Origin: Paenibacillus phytohabitans
GTDB lineage: Bacteria; Bacillota; Bacilli; Paenibacillales; Paenibacillaceae
Reading direction: 5' to 3'
DNA: 64,000 bases
Assembly: GCF_013141775.1 (NCBI RefSeq)
Contig: NZ_WHOB01000069.1
Coordinates: 186,001 to 250,000 of the forward strand
The translations under genes and the position numbers were made by a program. Shown piece after piece: positions 33,080 through 42,208 of the stretch. Below the pieces are notes generated by a model. The model ran no database searches. It was not told where the DNA came from and worked only from the letters and a program-made list of their open reading frames with translations. Position 1 is the stretch's first letter. The number at the start of each line of letters is the position of its first letter.

Positions 33080-35068
33080 GTGAAAATAAAAAAGCGATTT
33101 ACTTATGCTTTAATGATTGCGCTTTCTTCTGTGCTCGTCTTGGGCGGGCTGCAATGGGGCATACCTTCTGCTGCTGCGGCAAGTCTGTTCAATGATGATT
33201 TTGAATCCGGCAGTGCAGGCAGCTGGACCAGTACCACGGGCACATGGTCTGTAGTTCAGGATGGCAGCTCCAAGGTATATTATCAATCTGCCAGTACAGA
33301 AGGCCGCACCTCCGCAGGCAGCAGCACATGGACTGATTATAGCGTGCAAGCGGATGTGAAGGTGGATAACTTCAACGGAAGCAACCGGACTTATGTGTGC
33401 GGGCGGTATACGGACGGGAACAACTACTACGCAGCTTCTTTGTCGAACAGCAATGGCGGCACACTGGAAATCCGCAAAAAAGTCTCGGGTTCGAGCACAA
33501 CGCTGGCCTCCAAAGACTTCGTGGTTTCTACAGGCACTGTGTACACAGTGAAGCTTGAGCTGAGTGGAGATTCAATAAATATGTATGTGAATAATGTGCT
33601 GCAATTAAATGCACACGATAACAATTTGACTGCCGGAGGTATTGGCCTTGTCGCTTACAAGACTTCAGTCAAATTCGACAATGTCGTAGTCAACGGGGCA
33701 GGTTCCACGGTTCCGACCGCTGCACCATCCGCAACACCAGCAGCGACAGCAACCGCCAGTCCTACTGCAGTCCCTACAGCAACGGCGACTACAGCGCCAA
33801 CGGCAACTCCTGTAAGTACACCTACAGCAACAGTAACACCGACCACAGCTCCAACTCCAGTTCCTACGGTCACCCCGGCACCAACAGCAACACCGGTATC
33901 CGGAAGCCTGTATGTTGCACCAAACGGGGCAGCCGGTAATCCGGGTACAATTGGCAGCCCGACGACACTCTCTTCGGCACTTACCAGAGTGGCTGCCGGA
34001 GGAACAATTTACATGCGCGGAGGTACCTATTCCTTCACAGCTCCGGTAACGGTTGAGCGCGAGAACAGCGGAAGCTCAGGGCTGCGCAAGAACCTGGTGG
34101 CCTATGGAAGTGAGAAGCCGGTACTGGATTTCTCCGGGGAGACCTTTGCTTCTACTGAGCGCGGCCTGCAGATCTTCGGACACTACTGGAATGTAAAAGG
34201 CCTTGAAGTGAAAGGCGCGGGAGATAACGGTATCTTCATCGGCGGTAACTACAACATTATCCAGAATGTTGAGGTTCATCATAACCGGGACTCCGGGCTG
34301 CAAATCAGCCGCTATTCCTCTACCTTGTCTAACATGGCCGATTGGCCCAGCTATAACCAGATCATCGGCGTGTATTCCCATGACAACTTCGATCCGGATA
34401 ATGGCGAGGATGCCGACGGCTTTGCCGCCAAGCTGACGATTGGACCCGGGAATGTGTTCGACTATTGCATCTCCGCCTGGAACACAGATGACGGCTGGGA
34501 TCTCTATACCAAATCGGATACCGGCCCTATTGGGGTGGTCACGATCAAGAACAGCATTGCTTATAAGAACGGCCAGACCTCGGACGGAAACAGCACAGCG
34601 AACAGTGACGGCAACGGCTTCAAGCTCGGCGGTGAAAAGATTGCTGTCAATCACATCGTGCAGAACAGCATCGCTTTTCAGAACAAAAAACACGGGTTCA
34701 CCTACAACAGCAATCCAGGTTCCATCCAAATGACCAATAATACCTCGTGGAGCAATGGTCAGAGCAATTATGCTTTTGATACAGGAACGCATCAGTTTAC
34801 GAACAATCTGAGTTTTGCCGGCGCTTCCAGCGATAAGACCAGCGGAACGGATATCCTCAGCACCAATGTATGGTGGAAAAGCAATGCCAGCACGAATGCC
34901 AAAGGTCTTGCCGTCAGTAGTGCCGACTTTGTCAGCCTGACTCCATCGGTGGTAAGAAATGCTGACGGTTCATTCAGCCTCGGCAGCTTTCTGAAGCTGG
35001 CCGCCGGAAGTGATCTGATCGGATCAGGCACGCCAAGCGGTACGAACATCGGTGCTACGTTTCAATAA
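33080..35068 (+). CDS. Secreted pectate lyase, PL9-like, with N-terminal laminin-G-like module
   Basis: The 662-residue extracellular protein has a signal peptide (MKIKKRFTYALMIALSSVLV to about residue 34, ending AAAA). A concanavalin-like DUF1080-type beta-sandwich follows (about 36-210: LFNDDFESGSAGSW). A Pro/Thr/Ala-rich linker of about 65 residues leads to a right-handed parallel beta-helix (about 280-660). The helix domain fits family PL9: SLYVAPNGAAGNPGT, TIYMRGGTY, the calcium-site region NGEDADGFAAKL and the catalytic-Lys motif GFKLGG. It should cleave polygalacturonate by beta-elimination outside the cell. GTG 33080 follows TTGGAGG by 11 nt. Single transcription unit. Confidence 0.9.
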   Translation: MKIKKRFTYALMIALSSVLVLGGLQWGIPSAAAASLFNDDFESGSAGSWTSTTGTWSVVQDGSSKVYYQSASTEGRTSAGSSTWTDYSVQADVKVDNFNGSNRTYVCGRYTDGNNYYAASLSNSNGGTLEIRKKVSGSSTTLASKDFVVSTGTVYTVKLELSGDSINMYVNNVLQLNAHDNNLTAGGIGLVAYKTSVKFDNVVVNGAGSTVPTAAPSATPAATATASPTAVPTATATTAPTATPVSTPTATVTPTTAPTPVPTVTPAPTATPVSGSLYVAPNGAAGNPGTIGSPTTLSSALTRVAAGGTIYMRGGTYSFTAPVTVERENSGSSGLRKNLVAYGSEKPVLDFSGETFASTERGLQIFGHYWNVKGLEVKGAGDNGIFIGGNYNIIQNVEVHHNRDSGLQISRYSSTLSNMADWPSYNQIIGVYSHDNFDPDNGEDADGFAAKLTIGPGNVFDYCISAWNTDDGWDLYTKSDTGPIGVVTIKNSIAYKNGQTSDGNSTANSDGNGFKLGGEKIAVNHIVQNSIAFQNKKHGFTYNSNPGSIQMTNNTSWSNGQSNYAFDTGTHQFTNNLSFAGASSDKTSGTDILSTNVWWKSNASTNAKGLAVSSADFVSLTPSVVRNADGSFSLGSFLKLAAGSDLIGSGTPSGTNIGATFQ

Positions 35069-35164
35069 GCCGGATAACAGGACTGATTTCCATTTCCGGC
35101 CAGCAGCGGTATACTATAATCGGTTTCATAGGATCTAATTTGCTAGAGGGAGGATCTGCCGATT

Positions 35165-36142
35165 ATGGAATATGTGAAGCTGGGAACAACGGGACTGGAT
35201 GTATCACGGATTTGCCTGGGTTGTATGAGCTACGGGGTACCGGAGCGCGGGACCCATCCCTGGTCACTGAATGAGCAGGAGAGCCGGCCGTTTATCCGCA
35301 AAGCGCTGGAGCTGGGCATTAATTTCTTCGATACGGCCAACATTTATTCTGACGGTACCAGCGAAGAGATTGTCGGACGTGCGCTCAAGGAGTTCACCTC
35401 CCGTGATGAGGTAGTCATTGCCACCAAGGTCCATGGTAAAATGCGCAAGGGACCTAATGGCGGAGGCCTGTCGCGCAAGGCTATTATGAGCGAGATCGAC
35501 CATAGCCTGAAGCGGCTGGGCACAGATTATGTGGACCTGTACCAGATTCACCGCTGGGACCCGTCGACACCGGTTGAAGAGACGATGAAAGCGCTGCACG
35601 ATGTGGTCAAGGCAGGCAAAGCACGCTACATCGGAGCATCCTCAATGTCTGCCTGGCAGTTTCTGAAGGCTCTGCATGTGGCGGAGCGGCACGGCTGGAC
35701 ACGATTCGTATCGATGCAGAATTATGTGAATCTGCTGTATCGTGAGGAAGAACGGGAAATGCTGCCGCTGTGCGAAGCGGAAGGGATCGGAGTGATTCCC
35801 TGGAGTCCGCTGGCCCGCGGGCGGTTGACCCGGGACTGGCAGGACACCAGCGCCCGTTCAGAGAGTGATCAATTCGCCAAATTGCTGTACTCCCAAACCG
35901 AAGAAGCAGACCGCCTTGTGGCGCTGCGGGTGAAAGAGATTGCTGAAGAACAGGGACTTCCGCGTGCCCAGGTTGCACTAGCCTGGGTAATGCAGAAGAA
36001 GCCGGTCACAGCACCGATTGTCGGAGCGACCAGCATGAGCCATCTGGAGGATGCCGCTGCAGCGGTATCGGTCACGCTCAGTCCGGAAGATGTACTCCGT
36101 TTGGAGGAGCCTTATATTCCTCATCCTGTGATGGGCTTCTAA
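35165..36142 (+). CDS. Aldo/keto reductase
   Basis: The 325-residue NADPH-dependent oxidoreductase of the AKR fold has FFDTANIYSDGTSEEIVGRAL with the catalytic Asp and Tyr, VIATKVHGK with the catalytic Lys, and DLYQIHRWDP with the His. The C-terminal NADP site is PVTAPIVGATSMSHLEDA. It resembles YajO/IolS-type reductases in length and motif order. It reduces aldehydes or ketones in the cytoplasm. GGGAGGA precedes the ATG by about 11 nt. Single gene ended by a strong terminator. Confidence 0.92.
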   Translation: MEYVKLGTTGLDVSRICLGCMSYGVPERGTHPWSLNEQESRPFIRKALELGINFFDTANIYSDGTSEEIVGRALKEFTSRDEVVIATKVHGKMRKGPNGGGLSRKAIMSEIDHSLKRLGTDYVDLYQIHRWDPSTPVEETMKALHDVVKAGKARYIGASSMSAWQFLKALHVAERHGWTRFVSMQNYVNLLYREEEREMLPLCEAEGIGVIPWSPLARGRLTRDWQDTSARSESDQFAKLLYSQTEEADRLVALRVKEIAEEQGLPRAQVALAWVMQKKPVTAPIVGATSMSHLEDAAAAVSVTLSPEDVLRLEEPYIPHPVMGF

Positions 36143-36177
36143 GGACAGCAACTGCAGCGTTAATACCGTTTAATGAA

Positions 36178-36205
36178 GGAGCCGGGATGATCCGGCTCCT
36201 TTTTT
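36178..36205 (+). terminator. Terminator of the aldo/keto reductase gene
   Basis: GGAGCCGG-N6-CCGGCTCC is a perfect 8-bp stem followed by six T. Confidence 0.9.
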
Positions 36206-36225
36206 GATGAAAATTATAGGTTTCA

Positions 36226-36252
36226 GAGCCCCGCTTAGTGGGGCTATTTGCG
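36226..36252 (+). terminator. Third copy of the CCCCRC/GTGGGG hairpin
   Basis: AGCCCCGC-TTA-GTGGGGCT followed by ATTTGCG. It lies immediately after another complete terminator, so it is not needed to end the upstream gene. Confidence 0.5.
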
Positions 36253-36259
36253 CTTGAGG

Positions 36260-36288
36260 GCATAAATTCAGGGTATTCTGGCACACTA
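36260..36288 (+). promoter_or_regulatory. Sigma-G-like promoter of the ger operon
   Basis: GCATA (36260-36264) fits the -35 GHATR. After 17 nt CACACTA (36282-36288) fits the -10 CATWHTA with one mismatch. Germinant receptor operons are normally transcribed by sigma-G in the forespore (established knowledge). Confidence 0.5.
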
Positions 36289-36324
36289 AGGAAGATTCTC
36301 TATAGCCGGAAGGAGGCAGGCAGG

Positions 36325-37773
36325 GTGCCGGACAAGAATATACTTGAACTGATCAAAGAACAGCTTACAGATTGCAGCGATGCAGTATACCAGTCGATAA
36401 ATGTATACGGACACTCCTGCATGCTGATCTATATTCCTACCATAGTGGATACGCTCAGCCTGCAGGAATTTGTCGCCAGCCCGCTGAAGTCGGAAGCTAA
36501 CAGCGAACCGGACTGGCCGCATTTCATGGAGCGACTGGACCGGGGTTCAGCCTTCGCGATCCCTTATATTAAGGCTTATCATCCGGATCGGGCCGTTGAG
36601 CTGATCGTCAGCGGGAACCCTGTTCTCTGTATTGAAGGGCTGCCGTATGTATATTATTTTGAGATTGCCCACTATCAGAAAAGAGCGGTGTCCGAATCAC
36701 AGAACGAGCTGGTGGTCATTGGACCCCAGGAAGCATTTATCGAGGATGTCCAGACGAATCTGTCCTTACTGCGCCACAAGATCAAGCATGCCGATCTGAA
36801 GACCAAACATTTCGCGATCGGCAAATATACCAAGACAGATGTTTATCTGGTCTATATCGAAGGGCTCTACAAGCCGGAGATTCTGGCTTTAATGGAAGAG
36901 AAATTGACCAATCTGTCTGTTGACGGAATTCTGGGCATCAGCTATTTGGCTGAGCATATGCAAGGGGGACATTTCTCCCCTTTTCCTGTCTATCAATATA
37001 CAGAACGTCCAGATTCGGTAGCCGCTTCGCTGATGGAAGGCAGAATCGGGATGCTGCAGGACGGCACGCCTTCGGCACTGCTGACTCCTGTAACTTTTTT
37101 TGCGCTGCTTCAATCCTCTGAGGATTATTACCAGAGCTTCTATGCCGGCAGTTGGGTCCGGCTGGTCCGGCTCTTTTTCTCCCTGATCTCAATGATCCTG
37201 CCGTCGCTGTATGTAGCGATTACCACTTTTCATTCGCAGATTATTCCATCAGATCTACTAATTACGATTGCGGCAGCCCGTGAGAATATTCCGTTCTCCG
37301 CCCTGACGGAGGCGTTAATTATGGAGCTGACCTTCGAAGCCCTGCGTGAAGCAGGCACCCGTATTCCGAAGCCCGTTGGTCAGACGGTCTCGATTATTGG
37401 CGGTATTGTCATCGGACAGGCCGCAGTCCAAGCGGGAATAGTCTCGGCTCCAATGGTCATTGTCGTGTCCATAACAGGGATAGCTTCCTACATCATTCCC
37501 CATCTGGAGCTGGGTCTGACCTTCAGACTGCTCCGCTTCATATTGCTTATTCTCGGCGGGACGATGGGGCTGATTGGCGTGTTCGTTGCTGTGTTTGTGA
37601 TTTACGGCCATTTGACCAATCTCAAATCGTTCGGCAGTCCTTATCTGCAGCCGGTCGCTCCGTTTGTGATGGAGGATTGGAAGGATACACTGTTCCGGTT
37701 TCCTTCCCAGTATATGACGAAGCGCAGTACCTCTTTTACCGACAGGAAGAACAAAAGGAGACAGAAGTCATGA
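36325..37773 (+). CDS. Spore germination receptor A subunit (GerA family)
   Basis: The 482-residue protein has a large hydrophilic N-terminal domain (about 1-250) and a C-terminal membrane domain of about five segments (270-440). Family landmarks are SVAASLMEGRIGMLQDGTPS, the SEDYYQSFYAGSWVRLVRLF stretch, and ENIPFSALTEALIMELTFE, then EAGTRIPKPVGQTVSIIGG. It forms the inner-membrane germinant receptor with the C and B subunits encoded next. GTG 36325 is 8 nt from AGGAGG; the frame extends upstream to 36238 without a ribosome binding site. The stop overlaps the C-subunit ATG. Confidence 0.92.
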   Translation: MPDKNILELIKEQLTDCSDAVYQSINVYGHSCMLIYIPTIVDTLSLQEFVASPLKSEANSEPDWPHFMERLDRGSAFAIPYIKAYHPDRAVELIVSGNPVLCIEGLPYVYYFEIAHYQKRAVSESQNELVVIGPQEAFIEDVQTNLSLLRHKIKHADLKTKHFAIGKYTKTDVYLVYIEGLYKPEILALMEEKLTNLSVDGILGISYLAEHMQGGHFSPFPVYQYTERPDSVAASLMEGRIGMLQDGTPSALLTPVTFFALLQSSEDYYQSFYAGSWVRLVRLFFSLISMILPSLYVAITTFHSQIIPSDLLITIAAARENIPFSALTEALIMELTFEALREAGTRIPKPVGQTVSIIGGIVIGQAAVQAGIVSAPMVIVVSITGIASYIIPHLELGLTFRLLRFILLILGGTMGLIGVFVAVFVIYGHLTNLKSFGSPYLQPVAPFVMEDWKDTLFRFPSQYMTKRSTSFTDRKNKRRQKS

Positions 37774-38933
37774 AGACGCTCAAGCTGTTCCTTGTGTTTG
37801 CACTGCTGGTGAATCTGACCGGCTGTTGGTCCAAGATAGAATTGGACGAATTGACCTTTATCTATGGCATGTTCATTGATGCGGGAGAAGAGCCCGGCAC
37901 GGTTGAAGTATCGATCAGCTCACCGCTCCCAAACCGCCTGATGTCCGGTACACAAGGGGGCAGCGGGGCCGGAGACGGACTAGCGTACTCCATGGTATCC
38001 AAGACTTCCACGACCATACCGGATGCCGTTATTCTGATCCAGAAGGATTTGTCCCGCAGACTGGAAATCTCTCATCTCAAGATTGTTGTAGTAGGCAAAG
38101 AGTATGCCAAGCAAGGGATAGGAGAAATGCTGGAGTGGTTCAAGCGGCAGCCCGAGATTCCACTGGGAACCTATATTATGGCTGCACCGGGCAGAGCCAA
38201 GGAGATTCCCAAGCTGTCACCGATCTTCGAGCAATTACCGGATCAGGTGCTTGCTAATATCGTCAAGGAGAATATTATGTACAGCACTACGATCAGAGAC
38301 TGCGTGCTGGCGGAAGCTTCCCATATGGGCTATGCAATGAATTATTTGTCTTTCGGTTCCAAAGACGAAACTTCCGAGCACGGCAAACCCGAATATTGGG
38401 CCGGAGTAGGCGGGGTGATGCTGTTTCAGGATAAAAAAATGAAGGGCATTCTGAAAATAAAAGAGGGCAGATCCCTGGCTTGGGCAGCGGGTCATTTCGC
38501 AGGGCATAATACACTTCCCGTCTATTCCTTTGTCTGGGAGGATGACGGGAAGGGAGCTGTCAGTACCATATTCCTGAGTAATTCAGCATCCACCTCCGTG
38601 AAGATGACTCCTGAAGGGCCGGTTTTTCATGTCAAGGTAAAGGGACGTGCCGGAATAACCTACTTCGAGGATTCTGAGGGGCGAAAGGCTGACCAGCTTA
38701 GTGATCTGATCATAACGAAGCTTCAGGAGGAAGTGGTGAAGGAGATTTCCGAATCACTAGAACATGTGCAGAAGTCGGGAGCGGATGTGCTGCAGCTTGG
38801 CATGCTGATGGAATGGAATTATCCCTCCGAATGGAAACGGCTGAGGGAACACTGGGAGGATTATTACAGCAAGGAAGCCCGGATCAAGGTAACGGCTAAT
38901 TTCAAAATTGCAGATTTCGGTTCGGAGAAATAG
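37770..38933 (+). CDS. Ger(x)C family spore germination lipoprotein
   Basis: The 387-residue germinant receptor C subunit has a lipoprotein signal (MKTLKLFLVFALLVNLTGC, Cys19 lipidated) and the family start WSKIELDELTFIYGMFIDAG. The three-domain GerC fold follows, with GVGGVMLFQDKKMKG near 232. It is anchored on the outer face of the spore inner membrane. The ATG overlaps the A-subunit stop (ATGA). The B-subunit gene follows after 18 nt. Gene order A-C-B is the arrangement common in Paenibacillus and in gerK-type operons. Confidence 0.92.
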   Translation: MKTLKLFLVFALLVNLTGCWSKIELDELTFIYGMFIDAGEEPGTVEVSISSPLPNRLMSGTQGGSGAGDGLAYSMVSKTSTTIPDAVILIQKDLSRRLEISHLKIVVVGKEYAKQGIGEMLEWFKRQPEIPLGTYIMAAPGRAKEIPKLSPIFEQLPDQVLANIVKENIMYSTTIRDCVLAEASHMGYAMNYLSFGSKDETSEHGKPEYWAGVGGVMLFQDKKMKGILKIKEGRSLAWAAGHFAGHNTLPVYSFVWEDDGKGAVSTIFLSNSASTSVKMTPEGPVFHVKVKGRAGITYFEDSEGRKADQLSDLIITKLQEEVVKEISESLEHVQKSGADVLQLGMLMEWNYPSEWKRLREHWEDYYSKEARIKVTANFKIADFGSEK

Positions 38934-38951
38934 GGAGTCGGGGGAGAAGAT

Positions 38952-40043
38952 ATGCGGACATCGAAATGGCAAATGACTCGTTTCTCAATTGTATATCTGG
39001 GCTCGCAAAGTACGATGTTCCTCGTTCCCGGGCTGATTGAGTCCTCATCGTATCAAGGATGGATAGGGGTGGTTGTGGGCGGCCTCCTTGGGCTGATCAC
39101 ACTATTCTTCACAATTCAGGTAGGGAAGCTGAAGCCGGGTATTGGCTGGGTCGATTTCGGCGCCGAGATAATGGGGAAGTGGCTGCACCGGGCAATGGTG
39201 ATCCTGCTGCTAAGCTGGTGCATCTATTACGCCTCTTATGATATTGAGAATTTCGTCCTTTTCTTCGGAGCCAATTATCTGCGCGGGACTCCGCCGTTAT
39301 TCATTCAAATCGTCATTGGACTGGTTATCATGTACACGGCACATCTCGGGTTTGCCTCAATTGTATATATGTCCGAAGGCATCGCGCTGGTTTTTATTTT
39401 CTCCACCATTCTGAGCGTGTATTTGTTCATTCAGCATGCCGATTTCTCTATGCTTCCGGCTTTTATCCATTATCATGACCCGCATCTTATCTTCAAGGAT
39501 TCAATTACCGTGATGTCCTGGTTCGGGGAATGGGTGGTGTTTCTCTTCGTTGCCCCGGAGCTCAAGATCAGCAACAAGATGCTGAAAAGGTTCAGCGCCG
39601 CAGGAATCATCCTGATTGGAATTGTGCTGCTGGGCTGGGTCATGACCATCTTGAACTTCGGTGCGTATCTCGGAAAAGAACTGCAATACCCTTACCTGCA
39701 GCTGGTCCGCAGCTCCTCAAGCGATGATCTGCTGGGCAATTCCGATCCGCTGCTAATTGGCATCTGGTCGTCGTCGATGTTTATTCACAGCTCTTTTCTG
39801 ATTTATGTTGCGTACAAATGCGCTCTCTACCTTACCAAACAGAAAGCGAAAAAAGTTATGATTCCGATCGTAACCCTCGGTTCCATCACGCTTGCATACC
39901 TGTACTCAATGAATCTGGCAAAATATAATCACGATTATTACGCCTTCAATACGGTTATATTCTGGCTGATTGTGGAGTTTATCCCGATGTATTATTACAT
40001 CGTGGCCATGATCCGCATGAAGTTCGGAAAGCAGGCGAAATGA
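38952..40043 (+). CDS. Spore germination receptor B subunit, APC-like permease (GerB family)
   Basis: The 363-residue membrane protein has ten hydrophobic segments of the endospore germination permease family. It starts with QMTRFSIVYLGSQSTMFLVPG and contains the NFVLFFGANYLRGTPPLF and FGEWVVFLFVAPEL stretches. It is thought to sense germinants and perhaps conduct ions. GGGGGAGA lies before the ATG. Last gene of the ger operon; no strong terminator is evident in the 95 nt before the MoxR gene. Confidence 0.9.
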   Translation: MRTSKWQMTRFSIVYLGSQSTMFLVPGLIESSSYQGWIGVVVGGLLGLITLFFTIQVGKLKPGIGWVDFGAEIMGKWLHRAMVILLLSWCIYYASYDIENFVLFFGANYLRGTPPLFIQIVIGLVIMYTAHLGFASIVYMSEGIALVFIFSTILSVYLFIQHADFSMLPAFIHYHDPHLIFKDSITVMSWFGEWVVFLFVAPELKISNKMLKRFSAAGIILIGIVLLGWVMTILNFGAYLGKELQYPYLQLVRSSSSDDLLGNSDPLLIGIWSSSMFIHSSFLIYVAYKCALYLTKQKAKKVMIPIVTLGSITLAYLYSMNLAKYNHDYYAFNTVIFWLIVEFIPMYYYIVAMIRMKFGKQAK

Positions 40044-40138
40044 CAGACACAGTATCCCGATTATAAAGTGTAGACGCTTTCTGGTATGATTAAGCTATAG
40101 TACATACCTTTTTTTGGAATAGGATGGTGTCATTATAC

Positions 40139-41116
40139 ATGAATCTTCAAGAAGCATCTGCTCTAATTGAATCGATCCGGGGAAATTTGGCTAAGGTTAT
40201 TGTCGGAAAAGAAGATGGTGTAAACCTGCTGCTGACAGCATTGCTCGCAAATGGTCATGTGCTCCTGGAGGATGTGCCCGGAACAGGCAAAACGCTGCTT
40301 GCCAAAACACTGGCCCGCTCGCTGGACTGCGCGTTCAAGCGGATTCAGTTCACGCCCGACCTGCTGCCTTCTGACTTAAGCGGCATCAACTACTACAACC
40401 AGAAAAGCGGGGAATTTCAATTCCGTCCAGGTCCGGTATTCGCCAGTATCCTGCTCGCTGATGAGATTAACCGGGCAACTCCGCGTACCCAGTCAAGCCT
40501 GCTGGAATGTATGGAGGAGCGGCAGATTACCATCGACGGTGTGACTCATGAGCTGCAGCGGCCGTTTCTGGTCATTGCCACGCAGAATCCGATTGACAGC
40601 CAGGGGACGTTCCCGTTGCCGGAGGCACAGCTCGACCGGTTCCTAATGCGGATTACAACAGGGTACCCTACGTTTGATGAAGGGGTTCATATTCTGCAGC
40701 GTTTCCGCCAGAACAACCCGCTGGAGGATACCGGTGCGGTTGCAGGTGCACAGGAAATTCAAGAGATGCAGCGGCTTGCCGCTGGTATTAATGTAAGTGA
40801 TGAACTGCTGGCGTATATGATCAGTGTGGTTGAGGCTACCCGTAAATCATCTGCTGTCCGGCTGGGTGCGAGCCCCCGGGCAGGCTTCGCCCTCCTGCGC
40901 GCTTCGCAGGGATATGCTCTGATTCAAGGGCGGAATTATGTACTTCCGGATGATATTAAGGCCGTGGCCGTTCCGGTGCTTGCACACCGGCTAATCCTTC
41001 AGCGCGGACCCGGAGTCCGCGAGGGGCAATCGGCTGAGGTCGTGCTTCAGGTGCTGCGCGAGGTGGAAGTTCCGGCGGAGGCTGCTGTCCTGTCCAGAGG
41101 CGGAAGGGTGGAATGA
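40139..41116 (+). CDS. MoxR family AAA+ ATPase
   Basis: The 325-residue ATPase has Walker A EDVPGTGKTLLAKTLA near 44, Walker B ILLADEINRATPRTQSSLLE near 107, sensor 1 VIATQNPIDSQGTFPLPEAQLDRF and the sensor-2 region GASPRAGFALLRAS. MoxR proteins act as chaperones for assembling complexes and usually precede DUF58 genes, as here. ATG 40139 and 40124 are both possible; neither has a strong ribosome binding site. First gene of the MoxR-DUF58-DUF4129 operon. Confidence 0.92.
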   Translation: MNLQEASALIESIRGNLAKVIVGKEDGVNLLLTALLANGHVLLEDVPGTGKTLLAKTLARSLDCAFKRIQFTPDLLPSDLSGINYYNQKSGEFQFRPGPVFASILLADEINRATPRTQSSLLECMEERQITIDGVTHELQRPFLVIATQNPIDSQGTFPLPEAQLDRFLMRITTGYPTFDEGVHILQRFRQNNPLEDTGAVAGAQEIQEMQRLAAGINVSDELLAYMISVVEATRKSSAVRLGASPRAGFALLRASQGYALIQGRNYVLPDDIKAVAVPVLAHRLILQRGPGVREGQSAEVVLQVLREVEVPAEAAVLSRGGRVE

Positions 41117-41119
41117 GCC

Positions 41120-42208
41120 ATGTCGCTGCCGTGGTTCATTGCAAGCACGCTGTTTCTGCTGTTATTCGTCTCTGCTATATACGACCGTAACGCGCTTAAG
41201 AAGGTCACCTATACCCGCTATTTCTCGGCCAAGGCCGTATATGCAGGAGAGCAGGTGGAGATGGTCGAGGAGATCATGAATAAGAAGCTGCTTCCGCTGC
41301 CTTGGCTGCGTCTGGAATCCAGTATCGCCCTGGGGCTTGAGTTCGGCTCCCAGGAGAATCTGGGCATCAGCAGCGGCGAGATCTCACAGAATCATGTCAG
41401 CCTGTTCTTTCTCAGGTCTTACCGCCACATCAAACGCCGGCATAATGTGATCTGCCGGGAGCGCGGATTGTTTCTTCTGGAGACCGCAACGATGACCACG
41501 GGGGATCTCTTCGGGATGAGCCGCAAATCGAAGACCTTCCCGCTGCAGCTGGAGCTCCTTGTCTACCCGGGGCTGCTTCAATTTCATGAGCTTCCGCTGC
41601 CGGTGCACAGCTGGCTCGGCGAGCTGCCCGTCAAGCGCTGGATTGTAGAAGATCCGTTCCTGACCGCTGGTACCCGCGAGTACAGTGCAGGGGATTCCCT
41701 GGCTTCGATCAACTGGAAAGCGACAGCCCGGACAGGAAGCATGCAGGTGCATCAGAAGGATTACACGGCCGATTCAAGGCTTGTAATCTGCCTGAACGTG
41801 GAGATCAGCGATTCCATGTGGCGGACCGTAACCGATGTGGAGCGGATTGAGCTAGGCATCCGGTATGCGGCGACCGTGGCTGAATATGCCATCAGCCATG
41901 GCATTGAGACCCGGCTGCTCAGCAACGGAAGGCTGGACGGCGGCGGGGCAAGAGATCCGGTGGATACCTGGCCGATATCACATGCTGAAGAATTCCTGGG
42001 CATGCTGGCCAGACTGAATCTGGACAGAACATTGCCAATGAGCAGGCTGATGGAGATTGAAGCAGAGAAGGATGAAGGCGATACGGATTATCTGATCATT
42101 ACCTGTCACCGGGGAGCGGAACTGCAGGATGCCGCTGCGGTATTGAGCTTCATGGGGAATGGCGTAGAATGGCTGGATATTCCGGAAGAAGGCGGTGCAG
42201 CGCTATGA
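41120..42208 (+). CDS. DUF58 domain protein
   Basis: This is a 362-residue protein. One hydrophobic segment at the N-terminus is followed by a beta-rich region and the DUF58 core. The core has the signature GTREYSAGDSLASINWKATARTG near 191-213 and a vWA-like domain beyond (residues about 220-350). It probably works with the MoxR ATPase upstream; its ATG lies 3 nt after the MoxR stop. Its own stop overlaps the next gene (ATGA). Cellular role in Bacilli is unclear. Confidence 0.9.
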   Translation: MSLPWFIASTLFLLLFVSAIYDRNALKKVTYTRYFSAKAVYAGEQVEMVEEIMNKKLLPLPWLRLESSIALGLEFGSQENLGISSGEISQNHVSLFFLRSYRHIKRRHNVICRERGLFLLETATMTTGDLFGMSRKSKTFPLQLELLVYPGLLQFHELPLPVHSWLGELPVKRWIVEDPFLTAGTREYSAGDSLASINWKATARTGSMQVHQKDYTADSRLVICLNVEISDSMWRTVTDVERIELGIRYAATVAEYAISHGIETRLLSNGRLDGGGARDPVDTWPISHAEEFLGMLARLNLDRTLPMSRLMEIEAEKDEGDTDYLIITCHRGAELQDAAAVLSFMGNGVEWLDIPEEGGAAL

